64,000 bases of DNA from contig NZ_CP114771.1 in NCBI RefSeq assembly GCF_027366395.1, positions 310,001 through 374,000 of the forward strand, written 5' to 3'. The translations under genes were made by a program, and so were the position numbers. Below are positions 1-8,600 of the stretch, one piece after another. Below the pieces are notes generated by a model. It was not told the DNA's origin and ran no database searches. It saw only the letters and a list, made by a program, of their open reading frames with translations. Within the stretch, counting starts at the first letter, position 1; every line of letters begins with the position of its first letter. Origin of the DNA: Endozoicomonas sp. GU-1. GTDB lineage: Bacteria; Pseudomonadota; Gammaproteobacteria; Pseudomonadales; Endozoicomonadaceae.

Positions 1-1068
1 GTGGCAGTGGCCAGCAGTTTGTGGGTGCTCAGTCCGTTACCGCTGCCAATGTCCGAAGGAATCCCGATATTGTTCAGGTAAGTGGTTAACGCCTTCAGGC
101 GGGAATAGACCCTGGCACGGCTGATACGCAAGTCATTGCGTTCTTCCTCAAGCTTATCCAGGGCCCTGGCAAGATCCCAGTGACCGGTGTACTCAATTTT
201 CAGGTAGGCAATTTCCCGGCCGCAGATCAGCTCAAAACAGAGGGTGAGTATCTCCTCCACGTCGTGCAGGGTCATCAGGTTTTCATTGCCTTCCTCAATG
301 GCGGAAAGAATCCGCTCAATAAAGAGGGGTTCCCGTTTCTGTCCATCATGGGGGCGGGCTACCATGCCGTTCAGGCGCTTTTTCAGGGCCTCAGCGGTTC
401 GTGGGTGGTTCTCATTGAGGGCGAGCCAGGCGCTGTCGGCTTCTTCTTTGGCCTCATGGATGATGTCTTGCATCCGGTTATAAAGTCCGGCGCGGCGGAA
501 TATTTCAATGCGCTCTGCCTGTTTTGCCAGTTGCTGGTTACCGGTCAGGTCTTCTATTGCGGCAGCGACCCACTCGGGGCCGAGATCAAGCTTGCGCAAA
601 CAGGATACCTGCTGAGTGTATACGACGTTGTTCTTCTGTCATATTCACCTGGCCAAGGTCACGAACCTGGTAGATCAGCTCGGAAATCTGGTCGATCAGG
701 TTCAGAAGGTTTATCCGGTCTCTTATCTGTTGCCGACCGTGGGTCATGTTATGAAACAGACGGTAGCCCATACCCAGCGCCACCGCGATAACCGAGTAGC
801 CGAGGAAATAAAAAGCCCGTTCCACCGGCATTATTTCGCCATAGGCAAAATAGTAGCCAAAGTAGGCGGCCATCAGGGTGACCGGGCCGGCCGTCCATGC
901 GTACTGCAAAATGATGACACTCCAGGGCTCCTGTTGCGGGGCTCTGGCCACTTTTTCAAGCCAGCGAAGGTCACGGCCTTCCAGTTTAAGGTCAACGTTG
1001 TCCAGCTCTTTTTTCTGTGGCTCCTGGTTATCGGGAGCATTGTTATGAAGGCCGGTTGCATTCGACAT
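1..1068 (-). CDS. Membrane protein of unknown function, 3' part, frame change near 588
   Basis: The gene starts at the ATG at 1066-1068 and runs off the window at base 1. Residues 1-160 hold a polar N-terminus and two hydrophobic segments (roughly 48-72 and 80-103), then an amphipathic helix. This frame stops at about 586, but the next frame has no stop from there to base 1 and reads as a convincing soluble helical protein rich in Glu, Arg and Leu (for example LGPEWVAAAIEDLTGN). One extra base near 588, in the GCTTGAT context, would split one gene this way. I do not recognise the family. The cause could be a real frameshift, a sequence error, or less likely programmed slippage. Confidence 0.6.
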
Positions 1069-1334
1069 GTTGGCGTTAACCTGCGGCGGGGGGCTCTTTT
1101 ACGAGGTATTCTAATCAGCCTCAACCGTAAATCCCTATATGTAAATCTACGATAGTGGCAGGTGCCTGTTCCTGAAAACGTTGAACTATGTCTGTTTAAA
1201 TGAATCAGACGTCAGGGAAGGACATTCGTTGCTTTAATAAGCAAAGGGTTTGGCTTTGCCGTGAGTTGAACTTTTGGGCATACATTTTGTCAGAGATTTT
1301 AAGAGTGTTGTTGCAAATATAGAGTAGGGAGCTT

Positions 1335-2783
1335 ATGGAAACCAATGCCCTGTTACCGGCAAAAATGGCTGAAAGTCGTCCCCCTGATCCAGGAAATGAA
1401 CAATGTGGATCCAGCAGTGGCGGGCAAGGTCAGGTAGTGGCCTTTGCCCGTGATGTTGTAGCTGCCCAGAGTGATGAGCCGAGTCTCAGCCACCCAGGTT
1501 CTGACAGCGATGCAGCAATCTCTTCCGGAAATATATTTGAATCAAAGATAACTCCATTAACTGACGATTCCACCACCTCATCTGTAGCTTCATCTGTAGC
1601 TTCGAGAGTGGCAACATCAGAAGATGTCCCTACCCCTGCCAACCGCGCCGGGCATGATAGTGATCATGCAACAGTCCTGGAGCAACTGACAGCAGATATA
1701 CGTGCACTGCCAGACACCAGTATACTCAGTCGGGGAATAACCGAAACCATGCTTCTGTCGCTACAGAACAAACCTTCACGCCATTCAGCACACCAGGCCT
1801 TCGCCACTGGCAGTAATAGGCCGGGGATGGCCAATAGGGCGTTGGGGGAACCGGGCTATTTCAGACTCTGAACTTCCTCCCGGGCATACTTATCAGCCTT
1901 ATTTCTGGATGTCGCGCCTGGCTTGCAGTCAGCTGTTGCCGGACTTTCAATTGAATCAAGCTTTGCAACCCCGCCTGGTGAACCAGTTGATCATGTCTGA
2001 GCAAGAGGCCCGGCAAGCCTTTCAGGCGCGATTTGAATACCGTTTTGTTGATTATGGCTTTAGCTGCTCTGATGCTTCGGGTGCAGAGCCAGAAAAAAAT
2101 TACGGGGTATTTGCCCGTGCACCCGTTAAGGGGGGGGGGAGTTGATCGGGGTCTATTCCGGTATTGGCTATGTGCTCAACAAAAGTGAGTGGGCCAGGTA
2201 TAACCACGATTGGCAACCTGAACATGTGCATCAGAAAGTGACGACTGAAATGCCGGATTTCATGAGTTACTACCGGACCCTGATGGCAGGTCTCAGAGGT
2301 AAGGATCAAACACAGCGAACGCTTTCGAAATACTCAATGGCGGGGCTTTCTTCAGATTCTACGAACATGGTTGTCATTTTACCGGATAACGAGCGTTATA
2401 CACCGATGCATTTCCTGAATGCGGCCAACAGGACCAAAGATAACAATGTCAGCATGTCGTTTGTTTCAGTGAATACCCGTTCTGGTAATCTTACCCTCCC
2501 TATCTATTTTGCCTTAAGGGATATCGCTGTCGGGGAGGAGTTATTGGTTAATTGCCGTTCACTTTCGCCGGACGAATGGGAGCAATCAGGCTTGATGATG
2601 ACAGCCGCCCGGGAAAGAGCAAAATACGAGAGAAATCTGCATAGCCAGCTTGGCTTTATCAAGACACTTAATAATGAGGTACCGGGTAAGCAGGCAATAT
2701 CGCCGTTTGTTGCAGCGCCCGCATATTATGCCTCAGAAGCACTTCGCAAAAGCTACAGGCAGACAAAAAAACAGCAACACTAG
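1335..2783 (+). CDS. SET-domain protein, split by a G5 run and a G10 run
   Basis: AGGGAG precedes the ATG at 1335. Three open pieces (1335-1871, about 1840-2145, 2142-2783) join into one protein of about 481 residues if the G5 near 1846 loses one base and the G10 at 2130-2139 is 8 or 11 long. The joined sequence across the G run reads YGVFARAPVKGGELIGVYSG, a typical SET-domain opening. The third piece carries MHFLNAANRTKDNN, in the place of the SET NHxxxPN motif, and a GEELLVNC end typical of the post-motif strand. SET proteins are lysine methyltransferases; in host-associated bacteria some are secreted nucleomodulins. Substrate and secretion are not visible. The first 180 residues are low-complexity, Ser/Ala-rich and unrecognised. 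As written the SET fold is interrupted, so the product would be OFF or the gene is broken. Confidence 0.7.
2130..2139 (+). repeat. G10 homopolymer inside the SET gene
   Basis: Ten consecutive G within the coding sequence. With 10 G the upstream frame stops at 2143-2145 (TGA). With 8 or 11 G it continues into the SET core. This is the geometry of a slipped-strand contingency locus, but a homopolymer length error in the assembly would look the same. Confidence 0.8.
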
Positions 2784-2818
2784 TACATGGTTTCAATGAG
2801 TTTGACGTGTAAGATCTC

Positions 2819-2940
2819 CGTTCACCCTGAAGCGGAGTCGAAGGGTGCTTGGCACGATCTATCAGAGTCCGGAGTTTCCGCCTTTAGGCCCTATGGGTCC
2901 TTCGATGCTTCGACAAGCTCAGCACTCAGGACGTACGGAT
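2819..2940. repeat. Dispersed palindromic repeat, family A
   Basis: Imperfect inverted repeat bounded by CGTTCACCCTGA and a TCGACAAGCTCAG arm, between the SET gene and the 3' end of the diguanylate cyclase gene. Related copies lie at 5449-5543 and 49149-49215. All are intergenic, and their translation gives meaningless short reading frames. Confidence 0.75.
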
Positions 2941-3036
2941 TGCAGAGGCACGACAACCCGTCAAACTCATTGAAACCATGTACCAGGGCTTTTAGATACG
3001 TTGAGGTGGCAAACCTGTTCTTTCTTTTTGAGTGGC

Positions 3037-5277
3037 TTATGTGGCTGGCAAACGAACATCGTTCAGGCTTGTGCTGATTGACGTCCGGTTTTTACCTGTC
3101 TGTTTTGCCTGGTACATTGCCGTATCCGCCTCCTCAAGCAGTTTGTCCAGTGAGTGCACATCTTTGGACAGGGCGGCAATACCGATGCTCACGGTTGTGG
3201 GCTGACTGTTCGCCCATTGATTGTTTTTTGCATGTTCACTGGCGATGGCACTTCGCATTCGTTCAGCCACATGGAATGCCTGCCAGGGCTCTGTATCGGG
3301 CAATAATGCCACAAACTCTTCTCCGCCGTAACGCCCCAGTAAATCTTGATGCCGGAGAGACTTGCGGCATATAACCGCTGTCGTTTTAAGTATCTGGTCT
3401 CCGGCATTGTGACCTTGCAGGTCATTCAGTTGTTTAAAGTTATCAATGTCCATAAACAGGGCACAGCAGGGGCGGATGGGGTCAGGGCCAAGAGCCGCCC
3501 GAATAATATTTTCTGCTTCCTGACAAAAGGCTCGCCGGTTCAGCAAGCCGGTCAGTGGGTCAAGGTTGGCCTGCTGCTGCCAGAAGAGTGATTGTCGATT
3601 TGCCTGAAAGAGGGTACACGCATGGTTGCTGATATCGCTGGCGGTTTGCCAGGTGATGGCATTTCGGTGATATCTGGAAGGGGCCAGTACCATAAGTACT
3701 TTGTTTCCGGCATCTATATTCAGTGGGAATAGCCAATAGATGGTGCCAAACCGGTCTTTAAAGTTGATTTTTGTTTCGATGCCCGAAGCGATGAGACTGA
3801 GCAAGTCCTCTTCGATATCTGGCAGCTGCCTGGCTAAATTTTCAGCGGCTTTTGAGTAATCAGTGGTTTCCCCGGGGTTGAAGTGCCATTCATCCTGCTG
3901 GTGGCGAAACACCATGGCAGGAATGCCGGGTAATACCTGGTCGAAGGTGGTCAATACTTTCTGGATCAGTTCGTTGTCGGAAAGTGGTGAGTCCGGGGTT
4001 TGCAGGTGCTCACGCAGTGCTGACTCAAAGATACGCCGTTTGCTGCTGGCAGGGGCGATGGCATTAATCGACATGGCATGGTTCAGGTTCTGCTGGTGCC
4101 CATACCAGTAAAACAGAGGCAGGAGGGCTGCATGAACAGAGAGGAGTATAAGTTGAGGGTAGGGCGTCAGGCTTCCTGACTCTGCGATGGGATACCACAA
4201 CCATGAGTGTAAAATGAGCATGGTCAGTGCTGAAGGAAAGGCCACTTTTGCGGGACGAATGCCATTATAGAGACAGTAAGCGGTAGCCAACACCACCAGG
4301 GTGAAACTGGCCAGAAGTGAATAGGCGGCTAGTTTCAGGGTTGCCGCTGATGCATTGCTGGCAGAGGTGATTCCATAAACCACGAGCGCCATTGTAACGA
4401 TGTTCAGTGCAAGAATCAGTCGGTTCGTTTTGGGGGTGTAGACCGGCAGCAGTGCCAGGGTTCGATAGCTGGCAATACCGGTGACCAGCACCACCGCGGT
4501 TATCAGAATAAGCCAGTGGCCCGGCTCCCCCGGCCATGAAACAACACGAAAAATGTCGCCTTCCCACATCAGAATCATCAGGTTGGCAACAAAAAGATGG
4601 CTGATCAGCAGATACAAGGCGGGGGTTCGATTTCTGAGGGTGAGGGTAAAGATGAAAATCAAGGCGACGATCAGCAGCGTCTGAATCGAGCTGATGACGG
4701 TTTGTTGCTCACTCAGCAGTTCATAGTAGTTCAGAGATGGCCATAACTCAGGATTGAGCGGATTGAGCGCTACCGGATCATGACGTAGATACCAGGTTTT
4801 GGTTTCCCCGGGCTTGAGTGTCAGTTTCATGGTGTTGGGAGCCATGCCTGAGGGTGAACCATCAATGCCCATTTTTGTCAGTTGATACCCGTTGTTGACC
4901 GGGATAAAAACATCCAGCTTTTTATGGGGAACCTGGTGGAATACCATCAGCCAGTCATGGGGGGAGTAGGGCGACAGTTCAATATCCAGGCGATACCAGT
5001 TCAGGGGGGTATCTTTATTGGGGAGCGAGCTTTGAAAAATGTCTGAGGGTGGGTTTACCGGCACCAGGGGCAGGGTGGTGATGGCATCATCACCACTGAG
5101 GTAAATGGGTTGGGCGACCAATGAACCGGAAAACGAAAGCCATAACAGCAAAAAAAACAGGCGAAGATCCCTGGCAGGTTGACAAATGACCTGGCACTTA
5201 GGATTTTTCCCGGGTATGAGTAAATGTTGCAGTAATAACAACAATGTCGTCTTCCCTAACGAGGAAACCAGTTCCAA
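3037..5277 (-). CDS. 7TMR-DISM diguanylate cyclase (GGDEF)
   Basis: 746-residue inner-membrane protein predicted to make cyclic di-GMP from two GTP. Order: hydrophobic N-terminus and signal-like stretch (about 38-55), an extracytoplasmic 7TMR-DISMED2-type sensor (about 65-190), seven hydrophobic helices (about 195-400), a linker, then a C-terminal GGDEF domain. The active-site motif is GGEEF at about residue 650. An RHQD sequence five residues before it fits the RxxD inhibitory I-site, so product feedback is likely. A typical NLDPLTGLLNRRAF entry motif is present. DISM sensors usually bind carbohydrates or other small ligands; the ligand here is unknown. The start is uncertain: TTG at 5277 has only a weak ribosome site, and a later start just before the signal-like stretch is possible. 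Confidence 0.9.
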   Translation of the reverse strand: MELVSSLGKTTLLLLLQHLLIPGKNPKCQVICQPARDLRLFFLLLWLSFSGSLVAQPIYLSGDDAITTLPLVPVNPPSDIFQSSLPNKDTPLNWYRLDIELSPYSPHDWLMVFHQVPHKKLDVFIPVNNGYQLTKMGIDGSPSGMAPNTMKLTLKPGETKTWYLRHDPVALNPLNPELWPSLNYYELLSEQQTVISSIQTLLIVALIFIFTLTLRNRTPALYLLISHLFVANLMILMWEGDIFRVVSWPGEPGHWLILITAVVLVTGIASYRTLALLPVYTPKTNRLILALNIVTMALVVYGITSASNASAATLKLAAYSLLASFTLVVLATAYCLYNGIRPAKVAFPSALTMLILHSWLWYPIAESGSLTPYPQLILLSVHAALLPLFYWYGHQQNLNHAMSINAIAPASSKRRIFESALREHLQTPDSPLSDNELIQKVLTTFDQVLPGIPAMVFRHQQDEWHFNPGETTDYSKAAENLARQLPDIEEDLLSLIASGIETKINFKDRFGTIYWLFPLNIDAGNKVLMVLAPSRYHRNAITWQTASDISNHACTLFQANRQSLFWQQQANLDPLTGLLNRRAFCQEAENIIRAALGPDPIRPCCALFMDIDNFKQLNDLQGHNAGDQILKTTAVICRKSLRHQDLLGRYGGEEFVALLPDTEPWQAFHVAERMRSAIASEHAKNNQWANSQPTTVSIGIAALSKDVHSLDKLLEEADTAMYQAKQTGKNRTSISTSLNDVRLPAT

Positions 5278-5448
5278 ATCGATGGCCTGTTCATTTATTA
5301 ATGTCGCAATTGAGCTTTCTCCGTCCCGGAGAAATATTTCAAGATATTCTTACACAGTCGTGGGAGTTCTGTGAAGCGTTCAGGTTGGCTTTATGGGGGC
5401 TTTCCTGCAAAAGTAGCTAAGGAATTGTCTTTTAATAAGTTCCCGATT

Positions 5449-5543
5449 TCCGTTCACCCTGAGTGCTGAACTTGTCGAAGTATCGAAGGGTCGTGCCACC
5501 GAACTTCGATACTTCGACAAGCTCAGCAACTCAGTCCGAACGG
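5449..5543. repeat. Dispersed palindromic repeat, family A
   Basis: Near-perfect inverted repeat: CGTTCACCCTGAGTGCTGAA with TTGTCGAAG on the left, CTTCGACAAGCTCAGC and CCGAACGGG on the right. It lies in the 5278-5676 gap between the GLUG gene's 3' end and the diguanylate cyclase start. I see no gene in that gap; a 92-codon frame across it is largely repeat translation. Confidence 0.8.
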
Positions 5544-5676
5544 GGGCAGGCAATGAAAATAGGGAAGTTATTGCCAGACAACTCCTAACCCCTGAAATCA
5601 TATACTTCTGGCTCCTGGCACAGTACCAGCCCAAGAAGCCAGAAATATTCGATTCCATCTGGCCAGCTACTCCAGC

Positions 5677-8600
5677 TCAGTTAGTCTGTACCGAACTCAT
5701 TTCATGGGCTGGTTCCTGCGCAGGAACACTCTGCCTGTTCATTCGTTCTCTGATTCCCTGAATACCCTGTGATACTGAGTTGACCGCAGCGCTTGCCAGT
5801 TCTTTACCACGGGTAAGTGGTTTCATCGCCAGCTCCTTACCACGCAACCCATCCTGGTAACCGGTAATCCATTGATAGGTTGAATAGCCGGCAATCCCCA
5901 ATCCCAATCCGCCCGCCAGAAGGGAACCTGTGGTAATTCCTCCCACCGTAGCGGCTGTTGACGCTGTAACGTCTGTTGACACTGTGTCGGCGGCTGCCGC
6001 AGGTGTTGGCTCTTTAGCGGCTGTTGACGCTGTAGCGGCAGTTGATGCTGTAGTGGGTGTTGACTCTTTAGCGGCTGTTGATGCTGTAGCGTCTGTAGAC
6101 ACTGTAGCGGCATTTACCGGACAAACCGATAAATCCAGCGCATCCCGAAATTCAGTTCTCGAAGAGCAATTGGCTGTTAACACACGAGGGTCTGCATTTT
6201 GGCAAAAAAGTTGATCATTGGAGATAGATCCAAAATTCTTTTTATTGCCATTGACATAGCTGTTCACCGCCTGGGTGTTGGTAACCTTTCCTCCAAGGCC
6301 GAATTTCCCCCCGATGTAGGCTTGTGCAGCATAACCCCTGGTATTGACATAGCTGTTCACTGCCGTGGTTTTGTCAACCGTTCCTCCAAAGTAAACCATC
6401 GCCCCCCCGATGCCGGCGTTTGCATGCTGACTCCTGGTTTCGACCCCGCAGTTCAACGCTGTGGTTTTGGCAACCGTTCCTCCATCGTGAACCGACCCCC
6501 CCCCCCCGATGCCGGCGTATGCATAGTCACCCGAGGTTGTGACATAGCTGTTCACTGCCGTGGTTTTGTCAACCGTTCCTCCATTTACTACCTCCCCCCC
6601 CCCCCGATGCCGGCGAATGAACCCCAAGCCGAGGTTGTGACACGGCTGTTCACCGCCATGGTGTTGGCAACTTCTCCTTCAACCCACCCACCCCCGATGC
6701 CGGCTTTTGATTGCCAACTCACGGTTTCGACCGTGCAATTCAACGCTGTGGTGTTGGCAACCGTTCCTCCACGCTTAACAGCCCCCCCCCCCCCGATGCC
6801 GGCGTCTGCACGCGAACCCACGGTTTTGACCGTGCTGTCCACCGCCATGATGTTGACAACCGTTCCGTAAACCCACCCCCCCCCCGATGCCGGCTTTTGC
6901 ATCACCCGAGTTGACAATATGAACATTTTCCGCCCAGATATTACTGACTGTGCCAGTATCATCAACAACACAGGCTGCTAACCCGGTCGTCTTGTGGGAA
7001 TTTATATCGGCACCAGTAAAGTTAAGGTTCCTGATGCTGCCTTGCAGAGTGTCAACAAAACAGTCAGACAGGCCGCTGATGGTACGGCACTGCCCATCGA
7101 ACTCCCCGGTGAATGGATGGGTATGATTGCCAATGGATTGATAGTCTTTAGTGACAACAATATCCGCTGTCTGTTGATAGGCACCGTTTAGTGGATAGTC
7201 GGGGTGTCGGCCAATCTTGCCCAGGTTTTCTGCATCATTAATCTTTATGGGTGTTGATGCGGTAGTGGGTGTTGACTCTTTAGCGGCTGTTGATGCTGTA
7301 GCGGTTGTTGACTCTTTAGCGGCAGTTGTTGCTGTAGTGGGTGTTGACTCTTTAGCGGCTGTTGTTGCTGTAGTGGGTGTTGACTCTTTAGCGGCAGTTG
7401 TTGCTGTAGTGGGTGTTGACTCTTTAGCGGCTGTTGATGCTGTAGTGGGTGTTGACTCTTTAGCGGCTGTTGATGCTGTAGTGGGTGTTGACTCTTTAGC
7501 GGCTGTTGATGCTGTAGTGGGTGTTGACTCTTTAGCGGCATTTACCGGGCAAACCGATAAATCCAACGCATCCCGAAATCCGGTTCTCGAAGAGCAATTG
7601 GCTGTTAACACACGCGGGTCTGCATTTTGGCAAAGAAGCTGATCATTGGAGATGGATCCAAAATCCTTTTTATGGCCATTGACAAAGCTGTTCACCGCCT
7701 TGGTTTTGTCAACCGTTCCTAAATTGTCCCCCCCCCCCCCCGATGCCGGCGTGTGAACGGTCACCCTCGGTTGTGACATGGCTGTTCACCGCCGTGGTGT
7801 GGGCAACCGTTACTCTGTATACCCACCCCCCCCCCGATGCCGGCGTGTGAACGGTCACCCTCGGTTTTGACATGGCTGTTCACCGCCGTGGTTTTGTTAA
7901 CTGTTCCGTAAACCTCCCCCACCCCCGATGCCGGCGAATGCAAATTCACCCTCGGTTGTGACATGGCTGTTCACCGCCGTGGTGTGGGCAACCGTTCCTC
8001 CATTTATCCCCCCCCCCCCCCCGATGCCGGCGTATGCATATTCACCCTCGGTTGTGACATGGCTGTTCACCGCCGTGGTTTTGTCAACCGTTCCGTAAAC
8101 CCGCCCAGCCCCGATGCCGGCGCTTGCCGATGTACCCGAGGTTTCGACACTGCTGTTCAACGCTGTGGTGTTGGCAACCGTTCCTTCAATCCGCCCCCCC
8201 CCCCCTATGCCGGCGTCTGCATCGTCACCCGAGTTGACAATATGAACGTCTTTCGCCCGGATATTACTGACTGTGCCAGTATCATCAACAACACAGGCTG
8301 CTAACCCGGTCGGCTTCGCGGAATTTGTTATATTGGCACGAGTAAACTGAAGGTCACTGATGCTGCCTTCCAGAGTGTCAACAAAACAGTCAGACAGGCC
8401 GCTGATGGTATGGCACTGCCCATCGTACTCCCCGGTGAATGTGCCAATGGGTTTATGGTCTTTATTGACAACAATATTCGCTATCTGTTGATAGGTGCCG
8501 CTTAGTGGATAGGCGGGATCTCGACCAATCTTGCCCAGGGTTTTTGCATCCTCTATGGGTACCGGGCAAGACGATAAATCCAACGCAACCCGAAATTCAG

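Noticed and set aside
2787-3077. Short plus-strand reading frame after the SET gene
   Set aside because: It is mainly translation of a family A palindromic repeat and overlaps the diguanylate cyclase 3' end.
5380-5658. Minus-strand 92-codon frame
   Set aside because: Half of it is translated family A repeat; no ribosome site and no protein-like pattern.
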